The position numbers were made by a program, and so were the translations under genes. The notes below the pieces were generated by a model that was given only the letters and a program-made list of their open reading frames with translations, did not search any database and was not told where the DNA came from. From assembly GCF_964340395.1 (NCBI RefSeq), contig NC_135563.1:3094422-3139421 (forward strand): 45,000 nt of DNA, in the 5' to 3' direction. Of this stretch, positions 30,861 through 41,429 are shown piece after piece; position 1 is the stretch's first letter; every line of letters starts with the position of its first letter. This stretch comes from Glandiceps talaboti (lineage: Eukaryota; Hemichordata; Enteropneusta; Spengelidae).

Positions 30861-32042
30861 TCCAAAGTCACTGTACGATCTACAAGTGACCTACTCGCAT
30901 GTTTTGTACCTTCAAAAAACATAGTTTCATGTGAGATTTTTCATAATACCGTTTTGTTTGGTCGATGTTCGTTTTCAGATTTCTCAGTTTCACTTTCGTG
31001 AAGAAAACATATATACCCGTCGTAAAACGGCCTGGGCTAAGAGAAAGACGCACAGGCTAAGCATGGCACATACATCATTCGATTTGTTATTAAATTCTAC
31101 ACAGATGAAGCCCTGCAACGTAAAATCTGTCCACGCAATGATATTCAACTATATCTCTGAACATGGAACCTTGTTTGTTTTTAGAAATTTAGTGCAATGT
31201 ACTCTCGACTACTGTAGGTTTTACTGGCTCGTTTTCCGTCCATATGCAACTAAATTGTGATCAAAATGCACCATGCTAAAAATCACCGCACAGTTAATAA
31301 CTGTATGAAAATTCACGAAATTTGACCACGGCCTTTATTTTTGCCGATAAAGTCAAATGACAGTCAAACTTTCAAGGCAATTTTTATTTTCGATAATTCA
31401 GTTTTAGTCATCATTGATCAGCTAGGAGTTATAATTTCTATGCGATGTTTTAAAAATAATAAACACAATTGGCCCATGTATTTTCCAGATATAAATTTCA
31501 TCTCATGTGATTTTCTTGTTGCTTGTTTATGTGTAAACATGTTTTTCATCAAAGAACATTTCACTTTACGTATATTTTTTCGGAGTGTCTGGTGACCAGC
31601 GCTTGTCAGCAGCATATTGTTCTCGTGACAAGCGTCGAGCGTACGTGTGTACTACAGCCTGGTCGACGTCAACGTAACATGTGCGCTAGTACTGAACCGT
31701 ACCTTTGACACAATTAAGTCCCGGAATGGAGTAATACCGTCACCGTGTCGTTTTCCTGTAGTAGTTTCAAGTTTCCCACCCCAGCTTTAATAGTACTTGA
31801 GATTTAATGTTTATTTCACGATTCGGCGTTTAACTTGCGCGGCCGGTGAGCTGTCGTCAGCTGTTCAGGTCAAACGTCATTACTTTGAGGCCATCACTGC
31901 AATGCACTGCACATGGGATAAAACAAGTAAAAAGACCACGCAACACCACAAAAACTATACGCATTTTACTTGTCCTTCACAATAATGAATGTTATTGATG
32001 CAACAAACTTTAGTTGTTTTAGATTAATTACCTTTAATACCT
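30861..32042. other. Unassigned region with a partial duplicate of 34690-34930
   Basis: Contains a 109-codon frame (30931-31260, plus) without recognised domain. The segments 31659-31700 (GGTCGACGTCAACGTAACAT) and 31975-32040 (TTCACAATAATGAATGTTAT) reappear in the same order at about 34706-34745 and 34864-34925, so part of this stretch is a diverged duplicate. Confidence 0.55.
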
Positions 32043-33085
32043 TACATATATGATTTACCCTATATATAGGATTTACTGTGCATATCTGAATCCTACATGT
32101 AGGATTTACTCTCATATCTCATTTACCCTACATATTGGATTTACTCTACATATTGGATTCATCCAACATATAGAATATTACTCTATATATCTGATTTACA
32201 CTATATATAGGATTTACCCTACATATCAGATTTACCCTACATAACTGATTTACTCTACATATCTGATATACTTTACATTTCTGATTTACTATACATATCG
32301 AAATTACCCTAAATAGAGGATTTTCCCTCCATATAGGATTTATCCTACATATCTCATCTACTCTACATATCTGATATACCATATATATCGGATTTTCCTT
32401 ACATATAGGATTGACCCTATATATCCAATTACTCTATATATCTGATTTACCCTACATATCTGATTTACCCTACATGTAGGATTGACCCTATATATCCAAT
32501 TTACTCTATATATCTGATTTACCCTACATATCTGATTTACCCTACATGTAGGATTTACTCTACATATCTGATTTACTCTACATATCTGATATACTCTATA
32601 TATCTGATTTACCCTATATATCTGATTTACTCTATATTTAGGATTTACCCTACATATAGGATTTACCCTACATATCTGATTTTCTCTGCATATAGGATTT
32701 ACTCTACGTATAGGATTTACCCAGCATATATGATTTACCCTATATATCTAATTTACTCTACATATCTCATTTACTCTACATATCTGATTTACCCTACTTA
32801 TAGGATTTACTCTATGTAACGGATTTACCCAACATTTAGGATTTACTCTATGTATCTGAATTACGCTGTATATAGGTTTTATCCTATATATCTGATTTAT
32901 CCTAGATATAGGATTTACCGTACATATCTGATATACCCTACATATCTGATTTACGCTATATACAGGTTTTATCCTATATATCTGATTTATCCTAGATATA
33001 GGATTTACCATTCATATCTGATATACCCTAGATATCTGATTTACCCTAAACATCTTATTTACCATACATATATGATTCACTTTTC
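32043..33085. repeat. 18-bp minisatellite, about 55-58 copies
   Basis: The unit is ATCTGATTTACCCTACAT, with variants ATAGGATTT, CTCTACAT and CTATATAT. Since 18 is divisible by three, whole stretches stay open in several frames and give RIYPIYLIYPRY-like peptides. These have no start context and are rejected as genes. Confidence 0.95.
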
Positions 33086-33839
33086 ATATAGATTTTTCAT
33101 GAGAAGGTGGACAATAAAAATATTGTTGAAAATAATATACTTGAACCTAGCATTGGCAAAAAAAAAAATCAATGGGAAGTTATAATCATTATCATTTGAG
33201 TCACAAAGAACACAAGTATCGACTCAGTCACTTTGTCGTCTTCCTGTTTTAATTTAAATCCATACTGGCGTGAAGAGCATCTAAAATGTGCCAACATTCT
33301 TCAATGACTAATAATAATGATAATAACTGATGTTACGTAGAGCTTGAGTATTGGCACTGATGTATTCGAAGTAGTTTATTTTGTACTCTGAATTCATTAA
33401 CATACAACTGTGTAGACGTCCACCTGGATGCGCTATTATTATAATGACTCGAGAGACGTTAGATCTTTTGATTGGTCGAGAGAGTATATTAATATTGGGA
33501 CAATGATAAACAAATTAGAGAGAACAACGTATTATGTTAGTGGAGAAGGTGGGAGTCAGACTTCGCCAGACAACGGTGGTGCAAGGTCGCAGTGACGCTT
33601 GGTCGACGTGGAATGGTGCGTCGGTGTTCAGCTTTCAACGTGTATACATGCTCTTCGTCGGAACTCAATGTGCGTTGTTCACCTGTATAAAATGTCCACA
33701 TCCACCTTTGAAGTAAGTGTGAGATAACTACTACCTACTGGCAGCGAGAAGTTTCCATGTTGGATGTATAGCTATCAAGGGTAAAGGCGTTTGTGTGAAA
33801 AACAGTGCATATTGAGAATAGCGAACTTTAACATTCGTA

Positions 33840-34438
33840 AGGGAGTGTCCAGATCTTACTTCCAGTGGGGCCCAGGAGGATTTCCCCTTTTCCTTGTGTA
33901 TTTTTTCATGTCCCCCCCACAATGAGCATAAATTACCAAAACAGTGAAAATTAAAAAAGAGAAAAATCAGACATAGTATCCACTTACATAGTAGGAACAT
34001 CAGAATTTAGATTTAGAAAACTGGCTGGAAAAATTAATGAAATTAAAATTAATATCATGGACATGAATGAAACAGATAGTGACTGAGACTGAAAGTGATA
34101 CTTCTGTAATGCATGATCTAGGCAGTGATGGAGACAATTGTGATACTGATAGCTCAGAAAATTCATGTACTGATGAGGGATCTAACACTGATAGTAATTG
34201 TGATGAAACAAGTCTTCCACATCCTCACGGACAAGTTACTTTGAGAAGTGCCAGAATTAATATTGCAGTTGATTTATGTTGAATTAAATAATCATGATTT
34301 TTTTCCATTACCCCCCCCCTAGAAAATTGTGAATTTTTTGTTTAGCCCCCCCCCCCCCAATTCTTCCTAAGAAAAATTGATGCTCCCCCTCCCCGAAAAT
34401 CCCCCGGGCCCCCTGGAAGTAAAATCTGGGCGCTCCCT
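33840..34438 (+). mobile_element. 0.6-kb element with AGGGAG inverted termini
   Basis: The left end reads AGGGAGTGTCCAGATCTTAC, then TTCCAG, GGGGCCC and GGATTT. The right end, reversed, reads AGGGAGCGCCCAGATTTTAC, then TTCCAGGGGGCCCGGGGGATTT. This makes inverted repeats of about 42 bp with a handful of mismatches. Inside are long C runs and a 71-codon open frame (34067-34282) rich in Asp, Ser and Thr. Flanks ACATTCGTA and AAAGACGTA share 6 of 9 bases, perhaps a decayed target duplication. The layout (AGGG terminus followed by a G-run) recalls the AGGGACCGGAC element but the sequences differ. Confidence 0.72.
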
Positions 34439-35024
34439 AAAGACGTATCGGACAATTTCTGTACACGTCATTTCGTCATTCCGACATAAACCATCTGTTC
34501 ATCCGCCGTTGAAGACCGGCGTAGAGACCAAAGAACACTAGTATAAGATAGATTATGTTGAACTGTATTATTTATAACATAATTGCGTTGTATGTGATAA
34601 TTTGGTGCTGATAAATACTTTATCATACATTGTAGTATACATTTTTAGTGGTCTGAGTACACACATGTATCATGAAAAGTTGAGAACAACACGCCTACGC
34701 CGTATGTAATACAAAGGTCGACGTCAACATGTGCGCTCGTACCTGAACTGACCCTTAGGAAATACGCATTCACTTTTCCTCACATTACGTTTTTGTTCCT
34801 AAAGCTATTTTGCTCACGCTCACAGTATAGTGTACCATGCCATCTAATTTCAATTCTGGCCAGTTTCACAATAATGAATGTTATTGATGCGCCAAACTTC
34901 AGTTGTTGTAGATTAACTACTTTTACCGGTTGCACATGGGTCGTGTTCTACGTACTACGTCATCATACAAGCGGTCATAACCTTAACGTGACGGGGTGTA
35001 CACATGTGTGTACGCGGCTGAAGT
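34439..35024. other. Sequence unique to copy A of the duplication
   Basis: Contains the diverged repeats of 31659-32040 noted above. The 114-codon frame 34793-35137 (plus) has no recognised domain and runs across the duplication boundary. Confidence 0.5.
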
Positions 35025-35262
35025 CGCGGTTGTTGGAAAAAAAAAACCCAGATACTATCACACGTACATTAACAGTTTTGAGAACTGATATAATGTTTGA
35101 GCGATCAACTTTGAAGGTAATAAGAATGTGTATTTGACGCCGAAACGCGTCGTAATGGATGTCAAAGGTCACGCCTGTCACGAGCACGACGTCCTTGTTA
35201 CCTGCGCCTGTCAGCAGACTCGACCAAAAAAAAGTTGAAAAAAATAAAAAAATAAAAAACTT

Positions 35263-36399
35263 TTATAAAAAATACATTTTGACTTTTTAATTATATATAA
35301 TCCTTAAAAATTCTGGTTTGACGAAAAATAAAACAATATTCTCAAATAAATGAAAACATGTTTCAATTGATATAATATGAACATGGAATAAAAGTACATA
35401 AACGGTTAAATTAGTTTGTAAGTACGAAAAAATATAAGAAATACTACAGCTAAAATAAAATTATAATTCTGGCCTGAACGGCTTACCATATGGGATATCC
35501 CAAAACTCGTTCCTTGTAGAAGTTTATTTACATGATAAAAGAATAAAATTTACCCTTGTATTCAGATTGTACCAAATTGATGTCTGTGGTACTTCTACTT
35601 TCAGTTTCACGGTGATAGTTCGCAGCATTGTAACGATCATCTTGTATAGCTTGGCTTTTAACACAACATGCAAGCATACGTATGTTCTGTGTACGTCTGT
35701 AACGATGTGACATCAAGACCCCTTCTGTTTCAAATTGGTGTAGACAGTAGATGTCTCTCTTGCATGATTATATAAATGTGGGCTGTAAATGAAGGAAGTG
35801 ACGTAATTTCTGACAAAGCTTGCCGTTTTTTCATTTTTTTTCAACTTTTTATTTTTTAACTTTTTTTTTCAACTTTTTTCAACGATCATTTTACTTTGAA
35901 CAATTTCCCTTCTAGACACCAAAAATATATTACAGAGATTAAGATGTCTTCATACAAAAGCGATTAAGATGACGACATAACCTTTGACACGTACGCGTCG
36001 CACAATTGTAAGTTGTAAAAACATGTGTATATGTTCTTCTGTTCGCTGGCGACTTCCCAGGCCGGGCGCGAGTTATAGGGCAATGCACGAAGGGGGACCG
36101 ATTGTCTGCCATGGCAGATGAATACTCCTACCACGAGAACTTGTACAAGTAGCTGCAGTAAGCCATTACAATAAATTGTAGTCTTAATTTTTTGTTCTGA
36201 GCATTCTATCATTCCGGGAATGTACTTCAAACTCACGCAAGATTCCTCGGAATGACAAACACTGAATAACGCCACCTTTGGAATTTGTGACTATTTTTTG
36301 CATCTAAGGAAAACATACACTCACTAATTCTTGATGTTGCGAAATTCATTATTGTTGATACAGATTTGTGATTACTCTATTGATGATGTTTGTCAGTAC

Positions 36400-36400
<1 letters not shown>
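35263..36400. other. Unassigned AT-rich region
   Basis: A-rich DNA at 35220-35300 and T-rich DNA at 35825-35885 roughly mirror each other. Minus-strand frames at 35528-35716 and 35964-36275 show no recognisable domain. The first could be an exon ending at ACAAGG|GTAAAT, but I have no homology to support it. Confidence 0.45.
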
Positions 36401-36466
<66 letters not shown>

Positions 36467-36585
36467 TTCATTCATTCATTTATTTATTTATTTATTTATT
36501 TATCTATTTATTTATTTATTTATTTGTTTGTTTGTTTGTTTGTTTGTTTGTTTGTTTGTTTGTTTGTTTGTTTGTTTGTTTTCAT
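36398..36585. repeat. (TTTA)n and (TTTG)n microsatellite
   Basis: About 125 bp of TTTA with a few TTCA and TCTA units, then about 60 bp of TTTG in the same tetranucleotide register. The LFIY and LFVC open frames are repeat translations. Confidence 0.97.
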
Positions 36586-36593
36586 AAACAAAA

Positions 36594-36848
36594 CTAACTA
36601 GGCCTGAGTTCGTAATAATTTACTGCAACTCTTTGCAGGATTTTGATATCAAGCATTTCCTTTCCAATACTGCATAAACATGTACCTTTTGAGTCAAACT
36701 TCTTACTCTTACTCCCGGCGTTGCATACATAGATGTTGTCATCATCATCATCATCTGTTGCAAGCCCCTGTGAGACTTTCAACATCGTTTTTAGGGTATC
36801 TTTTGTATTCTCTGCAGATTTTATGAGCTTCAGAGTAGGTTGTTGTTA
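36594..36848 (-). pseudogene. NHL-repeat protein fragment (TRIM/NHL-type)
   Basis: NHL repeats form beta-propellers, common in TRIM-NHL ubiquitin ligases. On the minus strand the open frame reads LKLIKSAENTKDTLKTML, then VSQGLATDDDDDDNIYVCNA, and KKFDSKGTCLCSIGKE. This follows the NHL pattern (GLAxDDDGNIYVxDxG...KxFDxxGxxLxxIG). The usual residue between GSKS and KKFD seems lost and the aspartates are expanded by a GAT repeat. Only one repeat is present, and the frame ends soon after in unrelated sequence. It is therefore a fragment or degraded copy, possibly an isolated exon. No RING or B-box was seen nearby. Confidence 0.65.
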
Positions 36849-37275
36849 CGATGCGTGTCGACAACACAGTTAACAGACTAAAATAGCCCTTAACTCCACT
36901 AAGGGCATAGTACATTCTAAACGGTATCTACACAAGACCCACTTGTACTACACTGGTGTTTTTACATTTTAATCCAAAGGCCACAGGTCCAAAATACAAG
37001 TCACTATATGAACAAAAACATAATACGATTAAAAAATGTACAGTTCCAATTCATTTGTTTCAGCTCTTACAGTGGTAGAGCGTGTTTGTGAAAGGTTGCA
37101 AGAGTTTGTAAATCAAGCTACCTATACTTGGTTAGACTCTGGTTAGACTGTAAGATACGTCGTGACGTTCCGCCCTCACCGGCCTCCTCTCACCCGGGTT
37201 GGCGGATGTGTGGGGGCGCCCGTCACGGCGTACCTTACGGACTACTACCTGGTCAGATTATATCAGCCCAGTGAA
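36849..37275. other. Spacer with a possible tRNA-like motif
   Basis: ACAGTGGTAGAGCGTGTTTG at about 37070 resembles a tRNA D-arm/A-box, and AGGTTGCAAGAG follows where a B-box might be, so a decayed tRNA-derived SINE is possible. At 37197-37240, TTGGCGGATGTGTGGGGGCG is a relative of 22315-22375. Confidence 0.3.
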
Positions 37276-38225
37276 TTTTTCATAAGAAGGTGGACAATAA
37301 AAATATTGTTGAAAATAATATACTTGAACCTAGCATTGGCAAAAAAAAAAATTCAATAGGAAGTTATAATCATTATCAAATTCATTTGAGTCACAAAGAA
37401 CACAAGTATCGACTCAGTCACTTTGTCTCTTTCCTGTTTTAATTTAAATCCATACTGGCGTGAAGAGCATCTAAAATGTGCCAACATTCTTCAATGACTA
37501 ATAATAATGATAATAACTGATGTTACGTAGAGCTTGAGTATTGGCACTGATGTATTTGAAGTAGTTTATTTTGTACTCTGAATTCATTAACATACAACTG
37601 TGTAGACGTCCACCTGGATACGCTATTGTTATAATGACTCGAGAGACGTTAGATCTTTTGATTGGTCGAGAGAGTATATTATATTAATGTTGGGGCAATG
37701 ATAAACTAATTAGAGAGATCAACGTCTCATGTTAGTGTAGAAGGTGGGAGTCGGACTTCGTCGGAACTCAGTGTGCGTTGTTCACCTGTATACAGTGTCC
37801 ACATCCACCTTTGAAATAAGTGTGAGATGACTACGACCTACTGGCAACGAGAAGTTTCCATGTTGGATGTATAGCCGTCAAAGGTGGCTTTTGTGTGAAA
37901 ACAGTGCAATTTGAGAATAGCGAACTTTAACATTCGTAAGGGAGTGTCCAGATCTTACTTCCAGGGGTCCCCGGAGGATTTCCCCTTTTCCTTGTGTATT
38001 TTTTTCATGTGTTATAATGACTCGAGAGACGTTAGATCTTTTGATTGGTCGAGAGAGTATATTATATTAATGTTGGGGCAATGATAAACTAATTAGAGAG
38101 ATCCTACAAAAGCTTGGGAAAAATTGATGCCCCCCCCCCCTTGCAAGTTCTTGATTTTTTTCCATGCCTCCCCGTAGACTTACACACACATACACGTACA
38201 CAAAACACACTATACATACACAGTG

Positions 38226-38257
<32 letters not shown>

Positions 38258-38612
38258 TGTATGTATGTATGTATGTATGTATGTATGTATGTATGTATGT
38301 ATGTATGTATGTATGTATGTATGTATGTATGTATGTATGTATGTATGTATGTACGTACGTACGTACAAATGTATCTATGCAGTTGTTGGAAAAACAGATA
38401 GTATCACACGTAAATTAACAGTTTTGAGAACTGGTATAATGTTTGAGCGATCACCTTTGAAGGTAATAAGAATGTGTATTTGACGCCGAAACACGTCGTA
38501 TTGGATGTCAAAGGTCACACCTGTCACGAGCACGACGTGCTCGGGACCGGTGTCTGTCAGCAGAGTCGGCCAAAAAAAAGTTGGAAAAATAAAAAAATAA
38601 AATACTTGCCAT
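37276..38612 (+). repeat. Segmental duplication, copy B
   Basis: Counterpart of 33093-35262. It includes the left terminus of the AGGGAG element at 37937 (AGGGAGTGTCCAGATCTTAC), then at 38011 an exact second copy of 37628-37720 (93 bp). The element's other arm follows (GGGAAAAATTGATGCCCCC, about 38115), then a GTAT microsatellite, and the last block resumes at about 38380. Confidence 0.88.
38226..38360. repeat. (GTAT)n microsatellite
   Basis: About 125 bp of GTAT ending in a few GTAC units. The VCMY open frames are repeat translations. Confidence 0.97.
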
Positions 38613-40450
38613 ATCCCAGGCAGATGATTGTAAAATGTATTATTCCGTAGAGTTTATATCCGATTTAGATAAAGATTCACCTGTGCATTTTCGAACATCA
38701 CACTAGTAACCACGATAACCGTGAGTAAGGTGAGTCGTGCTTCGCGTAGTAGAGAGTGCACGTGAGTACATAATGACATGTCCGATAGTACATGTAGTTG
38801 TCATCCACGGCAATCGACGAGGGGTGTGTCATGTGTATTTACATCCTACGCCTTCCTTGTTTGTTTGACGTATTAAATATCATTCGATGAATACATATAA
38901 TTTGTTTTAATATCGTATTAAGATTTCTTTATTTTTGACGCGATGCATGGGGCCGGCATGAATACTAGTCTAGTAGATGTGTGACTAAAAGCTATATAGT
39001 TACCATTTGCAGTAGGGATTCATCCAGTAAATCATGCTCATTGTATGAACTTGTCAGACATTCAATGGGATTGGACCGAAAACATTCACGAAAAGCGAAT
39101 AATTCTTTTCGTATTATCAATCTTATTTTATTTATAAATGTCAAATAATTTTTTAATATACTTTACTTCATTCTTACTAACATTGGCAAGGACCGACACG
39201 GAACAATTATCAAAAGTATGTCAAAGTTCAAGTGCTGTAAACACATAGGTATGAGCGTACGAATACAGTGCGATGAAATAAAATTGCCAACAAACCTAAA
39301 TAGTAATTACCGTCGATAACAAGAAACGTCTTTATAACAAATATGCGGATGCGGAAAAAAAACTTACATTTTGTGAGCTTTTTTTCACGTTACCCTCGGT
39401 CAAAGGAAGCCTATCTAGTACGGGGCTAAGTACGGGGAGTTGGGAGAAAATCATACACGATGACGATCGCGCCGCTGTTGTGAATCATTATGTATACGTG
39501 AAAATATAGGCAAAGCATTTCGATAAACCCACACGTTTTTCTTCTGAAAGTAAATTTCAAGCAATATACACGATCAAATTATTGGACCTCAGACACGCGT
39601 ACGACACACTTGCATTTGTCTAGTGTTGTCTGAGACTGGACAAGCTATGAGTACAGTCTGTGAGAATCTAGATCTTGCGTGGATTTGTATGAGTTGTCCT
39701 TGAAGTGTACTGAATCATATCTTGCCGTGGTATTTCAAACAACCACGAGGGATTATGTGCCAACAAGATGGAAAATCGCAAACTTCCTATAGATACATGT
39801 ACGTTATACCACATTGTAGGTAAAGTCGTCCTATTTCATTTTATTTGTTGGGCTCTGACATTCCATTTTATTACTAAGGTATGTAATTCAAACGGGGGCG
39901 ACTCATCCCGACTTTTGCGGTCAGAGCGCTTTCACAAATCATGCGCCGTTTTCCGACTAATTGCATTTCGCGAGAAACAATTGATTAAAATATGGTGTGC
40001 ACCCACAGGTGTGTCATGTAAGGATGTTGTTAACACCACTTGTAAATTCCCGCCGAGTAAAATTCTGACGTTGATTGGCTGTCATGCAATATAACGTGTA
40101 ATACTTGCTCGTTAATACTGACCTCACATAGAGACAATAGTTTCCCGCCAAAATGTAAAATCACAGGTGATGGGTTCATTTTTACTCTTTATTTTGATTG
40201 GTTCTCAATACCTTTTCAAATACTTGTAAATCCGTCTTACTGCAGCTCAAAAAGTTCAAAATGGCTACACATCTATCTGTAATGTCTGTCTGTGAATTGC
40301 TGAGGCTCGATGGAAGATGCGACTTGTAAAGAAAGAAGAAGCCCAAAGTTGTGCCTACCTGTTTGGTTGGGATAACTGACATCATGCTAGGATAGATTTT
40401 ATTTGCTTCGTTTTTGACATCATGCTATTTTTTCTCTTGTACGGATTGTG
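38613..40450. other. Region with only weak exon candidates
   Basis: CpGs are more frequent than in the left half of the window. An ATG-initiated segment at 39768-39878 (37 codons, AAGATGG context, followed by GTATGT) could be a 5' exon. Its product is hydrophobic (LFHFICWALTFHFI) and unrecognised. Nothing else is supported. Confidence 0.35.
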
Positions 40451-40480
40451 TTGGGTTGGGTTGGGTTGGGTTGGGTTGGG
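40451..40480 (+). repeat. (TTGGG)6 pentanucleotide repeat
   Basis: Six perfect TTGGG units give six consecutive GGG tracts separated by TT, a strong G-quadruplex-forming pattern on the plus strand. A small ATG frame (40492-40599, 35 codons, lysine/glutamate-rich) begins 11 bp downstream; its significance is unknown. Confidence 0.9.
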
Positions 40481-40835
40481 TTATGTGGGCAATGGACAAC
40501 AGTTTGGCTAATTCCATTGTCGAGGAGAAGCAAAAATTACAGGCTCGATTAGTTGAAAAAAGTTGGAAAATTTGGGACAAAAATAACATGACTTCATAGT
40601 TACGTGAACGAAATTAATGAAAGCGTTCTATTTTGCCACTACCAGTTCAAAAAGAAGCTAAAATAAATTGAATGGCCGGCACTTTATATCTTGCACTTCG
40701 CACATTTAGTCACCAATAACTTTAATTAATTCACTAATATTTAAATTTCTCCTCATTAATGCATGTCAAATTGTCTTTTTGAAACGGTATTGTATCATAG
40801 ATCTCAGTCTCTCATTATATATGTTCGCGATTCAG

Positions 40836-40931
40836 CAAAGGAAAATTAAAAACCAACCAGGTGGGCACAATAATGGAGCTGGACAAGAAGACCAGAGACA
40901 GTTGGATGTGATTATCAATCTCAAGGCAGAC
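40836..40931 (+). CDS. Putative internal exon of an unidentified gene
   Basis: 96 bases between an acceptor (TTCGCGATTCAG) and a consensus donor (GTAAGT), open in phase 0 for 32 codons: QRKIKNQPGGHNNGAGQEDQ, then RQLDVIINLKAD. I do not recognise the protein. The last 30 bases plus the donor are repeated at about 41130-41180. Support is only splice-site and frame consistency. Confidence 0.35.
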
Positions 40932-41108
40932 GTAAGTAATAATTGTCTTAAAAAGTGATTTTACCAGTGTTATTGGAACATTAGAAGTTAGAGACTTTCA
41001 AGTCTGTGGTATGTAACAGAATAAAATATTACAATATCAATGAATGCTATATATTGAAAAAGTATTTTTTTTTTTTTTTTAACTATTGTTTGATGAATTC
41101 ACTTTCAG

Positions 41109-41158
41109 ATGGAACATCCCCAAGATAGATGGATGTGATTTTCAATCTCAAGGCAGAA
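41109..41158 (+). pseudogene. Diverged copy of the putative exon at 40836
   Basis: Follows a long T tract and acceptor CACTTTCAG and ends before GTGAGT. In one frame it reads MDVIFNLKAE, parallel to LDVIINLKAD in the first copy, but a TAG lies just upstream and its length (50) is not a multiple of three. Similarity continues into the intron (TAATAATTGTCTTA versus CAATAATTGTCTTA). Confidence 0.4.
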
Positions 41159-41239
41159 GTGAGTCAATAATTGTCTTATAAATAATATAGTTTTTGTATT
41201 TTTTGAAATGGTATTGGTGTCTTAGGTCGCTCTCATTAT

Positions 41240-41425
41240 AGCTGCATTTTTTGTGTGATTTAGAGGGCTTTTTCGTCTGTTTTCGTGCATTTTTTTCGTT
41301 TCGACGTTTAACCCAAATCAAACGCTATAATTCTTCTAACGCAAAAGCAAATCGACAGAACCGATTCATATCTGAATCTGTAGCGGTTTTGCTATATCAC
41401 TTTTACTACGCTACAACCGCTACAG
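41240..41425. repeat. Dispersed repeat related to 1560-1660, with an 11-bp hairpin
   Basis: TGATTT...GGG...CTGTTTT...TTTTTCGTTTCGACGTTT...CGCTATAATTCTTCTAACGC aligns over about 105 bp with TGATTT...GGG...CTGTTTT...TTTTTCCGTTCCGATGTTT...CGCTACAATTTCTCCAACGG at 1573-1650. To its right CTGTAGCGGTT (41378-41388) is complementary to AACCGCTACAG (41415-41425). Confidence 0.55.
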
Positions 41426-41429
41426 ACCC

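Larger units (their letters stand above)
33093..35262 (+). repeat. Segmental duplication, copy A
   Basis: From TTTTTCAT(G/A)AGAAGG onward, 33093-33925 matches 37276-38005 closely, including AATATTGTTGAAAATAATAT and GAGAGACGTTAGATCTTTTG. Copy B lacks about 60 bp near 33580-33650. A second block, 35025-35262 (TTAACAGTTTTGAGAACTG, ATGTCAAAGGTCAC), matches 38380-38612. Copy A also contains the 0.6-kb AGGGAG element; copy B has lost most of that interval. Confidence 0.9.

Noticed and set aside
32050-33185. Frames with RIYPIYLIYPRY-like peptide
   Set aside because: The 18-bp unit is a multiple of three, so stops are avoided by periodicity. No start context, both strands open, units drift freely.
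34160-34210. CTGATGA...GATGAAACAAG as a second hammerhead
   Set aside because: No complementary stem II can be formed between the boxes; the motif comes from Asp/Ser codon repeats.
35220-35885. A-rich and T-rich segments as terminal inverted repeats of an element
   Set aside because: Both arms are low-complexity A/T tracts; the apparent complementarity is not specific enough.
36331-36601. Leucine/phenylalanine/isoleucine-rich frames resembling a membrane protein
   Set aside because: TTTA and TTTG microsatellite translations.
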